DNA of 64,000 nt. Source: Odontocerum albicorne (Eukaryota; Arthropoda; Insecta; Trichoptera; Odontoceridae). Under the pieces are notes generated by a model. It made no database searches and was not told where the DNA came from. It was given only the letters and a program-made list of their open reading frames with translations. The stretch is taken from NCBI GenBank assembly GCA_949825065.1, contig OX463842.1:48343436-48407435 (forward strand). Direction: 5' to 3'. Position numbers and translations under genes: made by a program. Below are positions 21,237 through 31,262 of the stretch, piece after piece. Position 1 is the first letter of the stretch. Every line of letters begins with the position of its first letter.

Positions 21237-22014
21237 AAATAATATATTTATTTAACACTTTTATTGCAAATACAATCGAGAGGGCTTATTGCCAGGCGGA
21301 AATCTCTTCCAACCAATCAGATAAAAGTAAATGAAGCAAGTTACGTGGTCGCATAAATCATTCAAATGACTATCGATCCCCACGAAATCCATAAACATTT
21401 ACGTGAGACATGCCCACGAACCTCACAAAGACGGACAATCACCCAAACATTTTTTTTCATACAAAGTCAGATATCATCAATCAAAAGGAAAGGAAGGGAT
21501 GGTGGAGAGGAAAGGAAAAGAAAAATCAGGAATGAAAAACGTTATTTTACTGACTAGAAATTAAGAGGTTTTTCAGTTGCTTCTTAAAGCATGCCAAGGA
21601 CGGAGCGAGTCTTATATTGGTTTGTAACTGATTCCATAGTCTTACTGCATGGACAGTAAAGGACGACGTAAAGAAAGAGGAGCGGTGAACTGGAAAGGCC
21701 AATAAACAATCTCTGTTTGAGCGTAGCGCTACTCCATGATTGGAAAAATGCTGAAAATTCTCGGTGAGATAAGAGGGTGCGGCGGGACAGTTAAGGATAT
21801 TATACAATAGATACGGTATGTGAATTTGGCGTCTATTTGTAACATTCAACCAGTTCAATGCCTTCTGGTATGAAGTTATATGATCGTACTTACGTAGGTT
21901 GAAAATGAATCTTAGACACACATTTTGAAGACGCTGTAATTTGTCCAGCTGTTCCTCTGTAACATCTAAGTAACATACGTCCGCATAGTCCAGAATCGGA
22001 AAGAGCAGAAATTG
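21237..22014 (-). mobile_element. 5'-truncated copy of LINE-1
   Basis: Begins with the tail ATATTTATTTAACACTTTTA and runs through the 3' UTR into the last 124 codons. These are still open (21547-21921: LRFIFNLRKYDHITSYQK, then AVRLWNQLQTNIRLAPS) and very close to the full-length copy. Truncated at about residue 893 of the protein. Confidence 0.9.
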
Positions 22015-22015
22015 T

Positions 22016-22260
22016 ACTTACTTTATAGAGGTAAATAACTCAGATTTGTTTTTAGTGGAATAACGCATACATAGAACAAATATTGAATTTTTTGAGAATT
22101 TTGTGGGAATTTTATGGATAGATATTGAGCTATAGAAAACACATGGCCATATATCACATTTGCTTTTACTTTTACATAAATTTACATAAAAAAACATTAT
22201 AAACCAAAGTTCTATTTGTGATCTTACTATAAACACATGTATACTATGCACACAGGTGTC
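22016..22260 (-). mobile_element. 3' UTR piece of the LINE at 57917
   Basis: The complement matches 58297-58430 (GGCCATGTGTTTTCTATA, then GTATGCGTTATTCCACT, then TTACCTCTATAAA). It abuts the LINE-1 copy directly. Confidence 0.7.
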
Positions 22261-22409
22261 TAATATAAATACACAACAAACAAGTACTGTTTACTTACTT
22301 TCGAAGAAGTAACAATTATCAAGCGTACCCTGACACGATCTCTTTATACAGGTAGGGCACGAATATTGCTACAAAAACAAATGTGAATATTTCTGTTATT
22401 TTTAATTTT

Positions 22410-22610
22410 GAGAAGGTGGTGACCACTAAAGTAGTTGAGGGAAAACGAGCAAGAGGAAGGTCTGTTATAAGATGAACGGCCCAAATAATGGGTCTTCTTT
22501 AAGCGGTGCATTCAACATTGTGCAGGACCGAAAAGGATGGACAGGTTGTGCACCAAGTTCCAGAGATAGCGGAGAACCACAGCGTTCAGTGTTGAGCGCG
22601 CGAGGAATCA
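22410..22610 (+). pseudogene. LINE 3' stub
   Basis: Reads VVEGKRARGRSVIR, then TAQIMGL, then STLCRTEKDGQVVHQVPEIAEN. It matches the general form GKRGRGRSP-R-W-DQI with ALH-A-DR-W-LV-V. Related to the stub at 7385. Frame-broken. Confidence 0.6.
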
Positions 22611-23344
22611 GATTTAAATTTACTTCAACGTGTGTTTAAATATCAAAATTCTCTAGTCATTGAATGAAAATCAATAATATTACATAATACTACAAAATTG
22701 AAAAGACAACCTTCACGTCTATGTTGGTAAGACACTTGACTTCCACACAGGGGTTCCGGGATACTGATGGTACCCAAAAAAAGGGTCTTAGTCTAATGAA
22801 AGAGTTAGTTTGTGCGTGTAAATGCATCTTAAGGTATGGTAGTATTTACAACACCAGAGGTTCTAAACCCGAAGGTTTGCTAACTCAGGTCGAGGATATT
22901 ATCATCTCCCGACAAGCTCTTAAAATTAAATAGGATATTATTAAAACAAAATACTGTAAATGCATATTAGAGAACAATAAAAAGAGTGAAATGAAATGTG
23001 AGATTGAAAAGATCATATCTGGACGCATACAGACCCCACCTCATTAGCTTCCAGGGTAGCGTGACACGAAAGGGGAGGTTCCGAGCCCGTTCTTCTGCAC
23101 TAGGGGGGATGGCAGGATTCTCTGCCATCAAATTATTTATGGTTCCGCTTTTATTGATCAGGTAGGTGCTAAACGAATAATCCTTACGTTACAGGAATAT
23201 TTATGATGCATTATAATGGAGAAAATAGTAGGATATATGCTTAACTTCATTAAAATGAAGGTATGGAGGATTGAATGAGTATTGTACATATACTATATGT
23301 TGTTTATAGTTAAGGCATTAACGTTGTGGAGGTTTAAAGACATT
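22611..23344. other. Mostly unrecognised; tRNA-like SINE remnants
   Basis: 22715-22785 carries a SINE-like head (GTTGGTAAGACACTTGAC). Otherwise AT-rich without a supported gene. Confidence 0.35.
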
Positions 23345-23549
23345 GTAATTTATTTTTATCAAACACTGTTTATTCCACTTTTTTGTGATGGTATAACCCT
23401 ACCGGTTTCAAGGCTTTCACCTCAGCTTCAGGGGATCGCAAACAAGACTTGTTTGCGCTCCCCTGAAGATGAGGTGAAAGCCTTGAAACCCGTAAGATTA
23501 TACCGTCACAAAAAAGTGGAATAAGCAGTGTTTGATAAAAATAAATTAC
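23345..23549. mobile_element. Foldback element, 205 bp, two arms of about 101 bp
   Basis: The left arm starts GTAATTTATTTTTATCAAAC and the right arm is its near-perfect complement, with only about six mismatches. The centre is CAAACAAGACTTGTTTG. A solo arm is at 1971-2094. There is no coding capacity: the two short open frames here are shadows of the repeat. Confidence 0.9.
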
Positions 23550-23569
23550 AAAATAATATATTTATGCAT

Positions 23570-23735
23570 GATACTTTTTTTGGTACATACATACTGCACC
23601 TCTTCTACATTCATACACTTTCTCATACGACTCCTACAATTTCTCTGATTTTCTACATTTCCTTCTTTAAAAATATCATTCACCTGATTCAACCATATTT
23701 TCCTTGGTCTTCCTCTACCACGTCTTCAAAAAATT
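23570..23735 (-). pseudogene. LINE 3' stub (RTE-like tail)
   Basis: The minus strand reads GRGRPRKIWLNQV, then FKEGNVE, then RKCMNVEEVQYVC in more than one frame. Same family as 969 and 9787. Confidence 0.65.
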
Positions 23736-23736
23736 C

Positions 23737-23957
23737 CTTCGTGGAAAGCATTTTTCATCAAACGAAGAGGTTATAGCCGTCGTAGAGGAGTATTTTGCAG
23801 GCCTTCCAGAAAATCACTTCCGTGATGGGACAACAAAGTTGGAAGATCGTTGGACCAAGTGTATTGATCTTATGGGAGACTATACTGAGCAATAAAAGTG
23901 ATTTCCCCCCAAAAAAATGTATTTTCATTTCCGCTTTCAAAACTTTTTGACTAACCT
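23737..23957 (+). pseudogene. C-terminus of a mariner transposase with its 3' terminal repeat
   Basis: Reads GKHFSSNEEVIAVVEEYFAG, then HFRDGTTKLEDRWTKCIDL, then MGDYTEQ and stop. This is the standard C-terminal block of mariner transposases, followed 50 bp later by a terminal repeat (complement AGGTTAGTCAAAAAGTTTT). The 5' part is missing. It is a different mariner from the TTAGGTG one. Confidence 0.8.
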
Positions 23958-25049
23958 AGTATGTATGGAATAATATGTCGATCAAGTGACCACCTCTGGC
24001 CGTGGCGCCAACGCAAGCTCTTTCAAGTATATTTTTCATTACATTCTGGCGGACTTCTGGTGTTATTTCAGCAATTTCTTATCGAATGTTGTCCTTAAGC
24101 ATTGGGATTGTGGTTATTTTGTTGGTGTACACCTTTCCCTTTAAGTACCTTCATAGAAAATAATCGGGAGTGGTAAAATCAGGGGATCGTGGGGGCCAGT
24201 CGATATCACCACTTTTTGACATTATTCGGCCGGGAAAAGTTTCTCGCAAAATTTGCATCGTAGCACGAGCTGTGTGTGATGTGGCACCGTCCTGTTGGAA
24301 CCACATGTGCTGTAAGTCCAATTGATCCAATTCGGGCACAAGAAAGTTTACCAACATGTCACGATAGCGATCACCAGAAACAGTTACATCATTGCCTCTA
24401 GCATCCTCAAAGAAACATAATCCAATGATGCCGCCTCACCAGCCCAAATAGTGCACCATACAGTCACTCTACGAGGGTGTAATGGTCGTTGGTGTATCAA
24501 TTTAGGATCTTCAGTGTCCCAATAGCGGCTATTCTGTTTATTAACAAAGCCAACCAAATCGAAATGTGCTTCGTCGCTCATGATGATTTTTTGCCAAAAA
24601 GGGTGGTTGTCTATACCGACCTGTAAAACCCGAGCACTCCAATTTCACCGCCGTTTATGGTCATTTTCCTGTAGCTTTTGTATCAATTAAATTTTATACG
24701 GATCAAAATGCAATCTTTTTTGATATTTTTTAACAAACATGATGGAGACATTCCCAATTCTTGTGCACGGCATCGATGAGAGATGCACGGACGTTCATCA
24801 ACACTCTGCCTCACTGCATCAATCTTTTCTGGCGTACGTTGGCTACGTTGTCGCCCAGACATTGCTTTGTCTTCCAGTGTATGCAAATTTTCAAAATTAT
24901 TCATTACACGCTGAATGGTTGACTTGCCTGGCACATGATTTAAACAAAAAAAAAACACGCAGTTTTTTTCGCGTATTCATAATTGAACAATTATTTAAAT
25001 AAAATGTTTGCATAACTTCAATACGTCGTTACGGAGTAAGATACTCCAT
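23956..25049 (-). pseudogene. Tc1/mariner-superfamily transposase, near full length, broken
   Basis: Starts MEYLTP, then LNNCSIMNTRKKLRVFF, then VPGKSTIQRVMNNFENLHTL (helix-turn-helix region), then TPEKIDAVRQSVDERP. The catalytic domain has MSDEAHFDL (first Asp), WFQQDGATSHTAR (second Asp) and WPPRSPDFTTPDYFL (third Asp). The C-terminus is EIAEITPEVRQNVMKN, then GATARGGHLIDILFHTY, then stop. Length matches the family (about 350 residues). Several stops and frameshifts split it (near 24150, 24380 and 24680), so it is dead. The neighbouring mariner abuts its stop codon. Confidence 0.85.
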
Positions 25050-25310
25050 AATTAATTGTTATCGACCACTCTCCACGACTGTCAAACATAAACTGACAAA
25101 TGACAGCCAAATCAAAATGGTGGCCAAACAAAATCGGCCTGGAAATAAAAATCACACTGTTCATTTTTTTAATTTTATTAATATTTTCATGTGTCCCTTT
25201 CTTTTCCTTGACTTTACATCTACTATCATTTAAGCTGTTTATATGATTATCAGTTTCCACAAACACCTTTTTTATTGAAGTCTCCTGTTAAAATACTTCG
25301 AATCGTGACG

Positions 25311-25502
25311 AATCATGTGATCTAACATGGTTATTGACCATGTGATCTAACATGGTTAATTAGAATCCTGTGATCTAACATGGTTATTGACCTTGTGATC
25401 TAACATGGTTAATTAGAATCATGTGATCTAACATGGTTATTGACCTTGTGATCTAACATGGTTAATTAGAATCATGTGATCTAACATGGTTAATTAGAAT
25501 AA
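25311..25502. repeat. Minisatellite, two alternating units (25 and 28 bp)
   Basis: Seven copies of TGTGATCTAACATGGTTA followed by either TTGAC or ATTAGAAT. Copies are nearly identical, so recent amplification. Confidence 0.85.
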
Positions 25503-25584
25503 CAAATATTTTTTTGCATTTTTTTGTAGGCATAAACGATTTTCTTATTTTTTTGTAGTTTTTTATACACATTATGTATTTTAT

Positions 25585-25692
25585 GTTAGTACGAGTATAT
25601 GTTATTATACTCGTATCAGTATATGTTATTATATCAGTATATGTTATTATATCACCATATGTTATTATATCCGTATATGTTATTATATCAGG
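25585..25692. repeat. 18-bp tandem repeat carrying two footprint octamers
   Basis: Unit TCAGTATATGTTATTATA, about five copies. Two copies are longer by exactly 6 bp: one reads AGTACGAGTATATG instead of AGTATATG (25588), the other ATTATACTCGTATCAG instead of ATTATATCAG (25605). Confidence 0.85.
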
Positions 25693-25984
25693 CAAGCCAA
25701 TACATTTGTGCGTATTGATGTTATATGCATGATTTACCATGATTCATTTCGTAGCACAAAACACTTTCAAACAATTTTTATCCTGTTTTGAAATGTACAC
25801 TTAAGTGGTCAGTTTTTTTATCGATTTTTGTAAACATCTGACGTTAATAAGGGCCCTTAGAAAGTTACTATCGAGGATATATAAAAGGTATCTAAGCCTG
25901 GAAAGTAAGTACCACACGAGCTATCGGAAGCCAATTGCAATAAACATATCTACTTCTCTCTTATTCCGCTTTGAGCACTAGCTA

Positions 25985-26474
25985 TTTCTGACCGCATTGT
26001 TAAAGATAATGTTAAGTGGATACTGCATTATATTATATGTCAAGAAAAATACAGACGACAGATAAGGATAAGAAGTCCTTAATAACAGCAAAAGAGAAAT
26101 TTCACCATAAACAATACTTTTCTCTATTTGGTGGGATATGCTCGGTGTCATTCACTTTGAACTTTAACTGTCCCGCGATTCTAGAAGCACTAAGTTTATA
26201 TGTACCCAATAAATATATCCGTGCAAGGAATCACCCTCTGTTCTACATACCAACTTACAGGACGAATATCATGGCTAAACACTCAGTCACGCGTGGTATA
26301 GAGATATTGAACCAACTGAATGACACGGTTGATATATTCTCGGTACCGTCTAGTAGTATGAGAAGAATCCTGGCTGATATTATTCCTAACGAATAAGCTA
26401 ACGCTAGAAGCAAACCCTCTTTGTGTAACAGGAGAAATCCGTGCAAAGTGGATAAAAAAAAAAAAAAAAAAAAA
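25985..26474 (+). pseudogene. LINE ORF2 C-terminus (Jockey/R1-like) with poly(A) tail
   Basis: The open frame 26016-26396 reads CPAILEALSLYVPNKYIRAR, then FYIPTYRTNIMAKHSVTRG, then LNQLNDTVDIFSVPSS, then MRRIL. This resembles the C-terminal region of LINE reverse transcriptases (Y-RTN, then a short helix and F-S). It ends in an A-run of about 20 bases at 26455-26475, as left by target-primed reverse transcription. The catalytic domain is absent. Confidence 0.65.
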
Positions 26475-26560
26475 CTGTTAGAACCTTATCAAACGAGTAA
26501 GGCAGACATATACTGTCAACAGCTTTCACGTTTGAACTCAGCATTTATTAAAAAAACACC

Positions 26561-26804
26561 CACGATTAGTGGATATCTAAAAGGTTTTGTCCCATCATGA
26601 CAATGCTAGACTGCACATGACACGATTAGTGGATATCTAAAAGGTTTTGTCCCATCATGACAATGCTAGACTGCACATGACACGATTAGTGGATATCTAA
26701 AAGGTTTTGTCCCATCATGATAATGCTAGACTGCACATGACACGATTAGTGGATATCTAAAAGGTTTTGTCCCATCATGACAATGCTAGACTGCACATGA
26801 CACG
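26561..26804. repeat. 60-bp tandem repeat, four near-identical copies
   Basis: Exact 60-bp period (starts 26561, 26621, 26681, 26741, plus 4 bp). Only one substitution is visible among copies (TAATGC for CAATGC in the third). Very recent or homogenised. Confidence 0.95.
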
Positions 26805-27269
26805 AACCAGATTACAAAAAAAATAAAGACTTAAATTCGAAGCTCTTGCCTCCTTCCCCTACTTTCCAGATATTGTCCCAAGTTATTTTCATTTATTTCT
26901 GGCTCTTCTCAATAAAGTAATTTATCTATCTTCGATCTACTCGTAACAATAAAGATGAAGTCGATAAAGAAGTTTCCAGTTTTATACATCAAAACAGGAT
27001 TCTTTTTACATAAATGGAATTAAATCATTTCGAGTTTAATACACATAAATAGGATTCTTTTTACATTAATGGAATTAAATCATTTCCTGGAAGATGGCAA
27101 CAAGTTTTTGATAGTTAAAAAAATATGCTATTGATTGAAATGTGTTTTGTTTGCATTTTTTTTCAAAATTTACAAAAATACACACGAATTTATGGAGTTA
27201 CCTTATATTAATTTGTTTGCGTGTATTTATATTTTGTAGGAATGCATCTGTATGAGTTTATACGTGTAT
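26805..27269 (-). other. Probable 3' UTR / downstream region of the host exon
   Basis: On the minus strand this follows the stop codon at 27270. An AATAAA (complement near 26895) could serve as poly(A) signal. It contains a 50-bp direct repeat (ATAGGATTCTTTTTACAT-type, near 26990 and 27045). TACTCGTA at 26938-26945. Confidence 0.35.
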
Positions 27270-27446
27270 CTAATCACACTGAGTGCAATTGATATGATAG
27301 ACTGGAGGGCTCGCATAGTAGGCCATTTGGATGTCAACCAGGCGCCTAATTTCGTCCTGGTTTTTCTTGGCAAGCTCAGTTAATCTGCAAACCCGTTCTG
27401 CGCAGCACTTCTTTGGGATCGGACAACTATTTTGAAGATCAACTAT
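27270..27446 (-). CDS. Candidate terminal exon of a host gene, unknown Cys-rich C-terminus
   Basis: The minus strand shows a pyrimidine-rich 3' splice site TTTTTTGTATATAATTGCAG ending at 27447. An open frame of 58 codons then runs to a TAG at 27270-27272. The protein begins IVDLQNSCPIPKKCCAERVC, continues LTELAKKNQDEIRRLVDIQM and AYYASPPVYH, and ends INCTQCD. There are six Cys, including CC and a closing C-x2-C, plus a charged helix in the middle. Base composition is balanced, with GC at third positions and no internal stop, unlike the transposon stubs nearby. I do not recognise the family. Upstream exons should lie at higher coordinates. I infer a spliced gene; transcription is not shown. 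Confidence 0.55.
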   Translation of the reverse strand: MVDLQNSCPIPKKCCAERVCRLTELAKKNQDEIRRLVDIQMAYYASPPVYHINCTQCD

Positions 27447-27468
27447 CTGCAATTATATACAAAAAATG

Positions 27469-27911
27469 TTAATTAATAGTTATGGGCTGAAGGTTGCCAC
27501 ACATGGTGCTCACTAATTAATAGCTATGGGCTGAAGGTTACCACACATGCTGCTCACTAATTAATAGTTATGGGCTGAAGGTTGCCACACATGCTGCTCA
27601 CTAATTAATAGTTATGGGCTGAAGGTTGCCACACATGCTGCTCACTAATTAATAGTTATGGGCTGAAGGTTGCCACACATGCTGCTCACTAATTAATAGT
27701 TATGGGCTGAAGGTTGCCACACATGCTGCTCACTAATTAAAAGTTATGGGCTGAAGGTTGCCACACATGCTGCTCACTAATTAATAGTTATGGGCTGAAG
27801 GTTGCCACACATGCTGCTCACTAATTAATAGTTATGGGCTGAAGGTTGCCACACATGCTGCTCACTAATTAATAGTTATGGGCTGAAGGTTGTCACACAT
27901 GCTGCTCACTA
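27469..27911. repeat. 44-bp minisatellite, about 10 copies, in the intron next to the acceptor
   Basis: Unit TAATTAATAGTTATGGGCTG followed by AAGGTTGCCACACATGCTG and CTCAC. Copies are nearly identical; the first two and the last carry single changes. It starts about 22 bp from the splice acceptor of the exon at 27270-27446. 27912-28195 shows no feature. Confidence 0.95.
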
Positions 27912-28195
27912 TTTGAATGTTATTCACTAACTTTTGTGTTTGCTAGCTATTTGTCTCCCTCAAGAAAATATCTGGGTATTCAAATTATCAGTTCTATGGG
28001 GTCTTATACGGTGTTGGTAAAATAATGAATTTCCCACCGTTTAGATATTGAGTCTTGACTGCTATTTCGCAACGAGAAGGTGTGCTTAGTGCCATAGCTC
28101 TCGGAGCTCGAATACATTATTCTGTGATAAAAGAAACGAAAAAGTTTGAGTTGAATGACGTCTTATATGCGTAGAATATCCAACTATTCACCTTT

Positions 28196-28386
28196 TTTTT
28201 TAAGAAAATATATGACCGATGTCATAGGTATCCTTATACCCTCGAACACTAGGCGGCGGAAAAAGTGCTTGTGTCATTAGTGTGGGGGGGGGTGGGAGAT
28301 GGGGAGGGATAGCACAGCGCGGGGTTCGAACCGACAACCTTCCGCACGGAAGTCCACTGCGTTACCGCGCGGCCATGCACCTCATT
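28196..28386 (-). mobile_element. SINE-1 copy
   Basis: Minus-strand head AGGTGCATGGCCGCGCGG, then a GGTTCGAACC box, then the body with GACATCGGTCATATA. One of the best-preserved heads, though an extra G-rich stretch was gained near 28285. Confidence 0.8.
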
Positions 28387-28499
28387 CACTAAATACAAAA
28401 CGTTTATAAAATCAATCAGTTATTGTTTTAATGACAGCGAACAAGATTAATATTTTTCTACTTGTCTATTGCCAGGAATATAAGAAAGTTGATGAATAA

Positions 28500-28760
28500 A
28501 ATACTTACAGCCCATATCGAGCTTTGGCCTCCGTAAATCTTGGCCTCCAGCTCCTCCTGTCTTCCGCCTCAGCCCTCCGATTCTGCACCTGTAGCAGCCG
28601 GGTTGCGTCCCTCTCAACTTCGTCCTCCCATCGCAGCCTTGGCCTACCCACTCTCCTTCTCCCACCCAGGTGTCCTTTCAGGATTCTTTTCGGTGCTCGT
28701 GATGACGGCATTCTCTGCACATGTCCGGCCCATCTCAATCTGCTCAGTCTGACATGTAAA
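28500..28760 (-). pseudogene. LINE 3' stub, GC-rich
   Basis: The minus strand reads MRWAGHVQRMPSSRAPKRIL, then GGRRRVGRPRLRWEDEVERD, then RRSWRPRFTEAKARYGL, a standard insect LINE C-terminus, open for 77 codons. Its GC content is far above the window average, which suggests a more recent arrival. The start is 5' truncated near 28760. The open plus-strand frames here are shadows. Confidence 0.75.
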
Positions 28761-29115
28761 GATAGCCTGGGAGCTTTGTAGATATTATATAGCTAAGATT
28801 ATTATATAGATATTATATTATATAATTAAAAAAAAAAAAACGTTTTAAAACAAGTATTCTGAAGGAAAAAGCTAGAATTTATCCAGAATTACAAAAACGA
28901 TCGAAACGGTTTCAGCAACTGTAATATCTTAAGTCATTTGGATTATTTCTAAGAAAAGAAAGTTTTTATTGAATTTTTTACTGCAGCTCTACAACCTGAG
29001 CACCCTTCCTCTAATCCTGCAGGAGCTGGCACCCGCTGCTAGGTCCTCATTTCATCCCCAGCCCCTAGGAACTTTCTCCAAGTGATAAATCAGTGTCCCC
29101 CTTCAAACCCTATAT

Positions 29116-29170
29116 CAGTGTTTCTTAACTAGTGTTCCGTGAAGTATCCGTTTGAAGTTTCGAGGATTAA
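29116..29170 (+). mobile_element. Possible hAT left terminus
   Basis: CAGTGTTTCTTAACTAGTG followed by TTCCGTGAAG resembles hAT ends of the CAGTGGTTCTCAA type. No matching right end was found. 28785-29115 is otherwise unrecognised. Confidence 0.3.
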
Positions 29171-29282
29171 CAATAAGAATTTCACTATATTGTAAAAGTT
29201 TTAATAAAATAAACAAAGAAAAATACATACAATTACATCATTTCCCTGTTAGGGTAGGCACAGATGCTAGGGGGCTGGTAAG

Positions 29283-29467
29283 ACAAGAAGGTCTCCATGG
29301 TATAGACGGTTAGACGTCTGTCTTCTAGCCTGGAGTTTACTTGTTTGATTTCCGTTGGAACTTAGTTATAAAAATACTCCAGATTGGTTTCTACTTAAGA
29401 TCTCTTTAACAATGTCCGCTTGGTTGAAAGCGATTGCCACATTGTAATAATCGTGCCAGATTGTTAT
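29283..29467 (+). mobile_element. SINE-2 copy with LINE-like tail
   Basis: Head GGTATAGACGGTTAGACG, then TTTGATTTCCGTTGGAAC; tail GTCCGCTTGGTTGAAAGCG, then ATTGCCACATTG, then GTGCCAGATTGT. Confidence 0.7.
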
Positions 29468-29514
29468 ATATAGGTATACAAAGAGAGTGGAAAATGATGC
29501 AACATAATTGATAT

Positions 29515-29765
29515 TTCTTTCTGTTCCTTCACATCTATGCATTTCTTCTAATAATTTCTTCTGTTTTACTTACCTCGTATCTTTTCTTCTTTGAAAATTT
29601 CATTCACTTGCTGCAACCATAGTTGTTTTCGGCCTTTTTCTACCACCCCAAACATGCCTGATTTGTAAATTTGTTTGTAAAATCAGTCTCTCTTTGTCCA
29701 ATTGTTCAACGTGTCCAAACCGCCTCAACGTTCTTTTTTCACTCTACTTAATAACATACATGATT
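29515..29765 (-). pseudogene. LINE 3' stub (RTE-like tail)
   Basis: The complement carries the family pattern FGHVEQL, then TNLQIRHVWGG, then LQQVNEIFKEE, in broken frames. 29766-30310 is unrecognised AT-rich sequence, with a hAT-like right end (AAAGCCCCTG) near 29882. Confidence 0.5.
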
Positions 29766-30310
29766 TTTTAACTCAAATATATATTTTTTTTAACATTAAC
29801 TTTTCTACTGTTTTATCATAAACACATTTAAATTACTATTTATTTGTTTCAAATAGCACAGCGGACCTAATGTTTAAAGCCCCTGCTCTAGAATTTCCAC
29901 ATTTCTACCACTCTCACTTCTCTGCACGATACTTTCATTCTAGTTTTGTATCTAATTTACTTTCGTTTCAGTTGCAAAGTTCAGGAGTCAACTTTTCAGG
30001 AGATGCAAGGAAATGGGTCTTGCATATTTAAGTGAAAAGGCCTGAAAATTTAATGCAAGCAGCTTGATTTTGACTATTCCTTTAAAAGTGAAGAAAACGT
30101 TATCCCAAATTAGTTTATATTTATTTATTTAACTATTTCATCTAAATATAAAAGCTGAATTTATTACTTGTAAGTAATTTCTTCCATTAAACCTTTTTCT
30201 TTAAATAAACTTTTTTCATTATAGTTTAACGTGATGTATAAAAACCTTAAGAAAAAATAACACAAAATCTTTAAGAAGAGTTTAAGCACGTAATAAAGGC
30301 ATTCACATTT

Positions 30311-30620
30311 TTAAACCCTTCCCTCCCTGTGATGTGTAACTAGTACACATTGCTTCTTAAAACTTTAATATCTCTATAAATATAATAAATACTGGGTTCA
30401 GATTTGAGGTATTCCTCCGTAACACATTTACGCATTGAATGAAAAAATCATATTCATAATAATTAGGACTTATCGGCCACATCAGAGATATTTTGTGAAA
30501 ATCGGGAAAAAATTCACAAATAGAATCAAACGTGTCCCAGTGTGTGACGTAGGTATATTAATTCTAAAAAATCGCTATGCCGCAAAAATGGAATTTTACT
30601 ACATTAATGTTAATTCAACA
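30311..30620 (+). mobile_element. MITE-B copy 2, left part
   Basis: TTAA then ACCCTTCCCTCCCTGTG and TGTGTAACTAGTACACA, followed by about 260 bp matching copies 1 and 4 (ATCAGAGATATTTTGTGAA, then GTGTGTGACGTAGG). The right terminus is missing. The open frame in it is not a gene. Confidence 0.75.
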
Positions 30621-30829
30621 AATTAAAAAAAATGGTAAATTTATCTTCTATTTTTTAAAGGTCTTGCAATTTTTTAATAATTAAATCTAAAACTAAGTCA
30701 GGATAAGGTGTGAGCTGAAACAGCTGTTTTGACGTAACCTTTTGTTACACATACGAAATTCGTATCATTACGCCGTTTTACTTAAGGGGTAGGAAGAGAG
30801 AACAGATGTACATGCTTTTCTCCACAATC

Positions 30830-31065
30830 ATACAATTTTTGCCTATTTTAGTCATTCCTTCATCATTCAGTTTCTTTAAATGTCCGAATCATCACAAAGC
30901 TTCTTTCCTTAACTTATTTAAAACATCCATTTTAGATTTCTTAATTCTGCCTTCTTTTATATAACATATTGACACACTACATTTTTTAAATGCACACATC
31001 TCCACAGCATTAATCTTACTTTTATTATTATTTTACAAAGTTCACGTTTCATTTCCATAAATTAA
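30830..31065 (-). pseudogene. RTE-like LINE fragment
   Basis: The complement matches other stubs (CATCTCCACAGCATTAATC, then ACAAAGTTCACGTTTCA, as at 53910 and 62030). Frames are broken. Confidence 0.5.
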
Positions 31066-31262
31066 ACTTTTTTTTAACCTGGCGAGCTATGTGGTAATCT
31101 CTTCCAATTAACCAGAAAGATTTTTTAATGGACCCTAAGTGAAAACCAGACTGGAGTCCCATTTAAAAAAAAACAATCTGGATTCCAGCGGGGATCAAAC
31201 CCGCAACCTCTGGATCGGCAGACAAGCATCTTACCACCAGGCCACGGACGTCGTCATTGGTT
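31066..31262 (-). mobile_element. SINE-2 copy with LINE-like tail
   Basis: The complement of the tail (CTGGCGAGCTATGTGGTAAT, then CTCTTCCAATTAACCAG) is followed by an A-run and the head with GCGGGGATCAAACCCGCAAC, then AAGCATCTTACCACCAGGCC. The head is close to a tRNA fold around the anticodon-like loop but lacks an acceptor stem. Confidence 0.8.

Noticed and set aside
26561..26804. CRISPR-like array
   Set aside because: Whole units are repeated without variable spacers, and the host is a eukaryote.
28524..28781. Plus-strand GC-rich frames
   Set aside because: Shadows of a minus-strand LINE tail with a clear match (RWAGHVQRM, GRPRLRW).
29869..29885. hAT right end (AAAGCCCCTG) pairing with 29116
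   Set aside because: The two termini are not complementary and flanks do not match as a target duplication.
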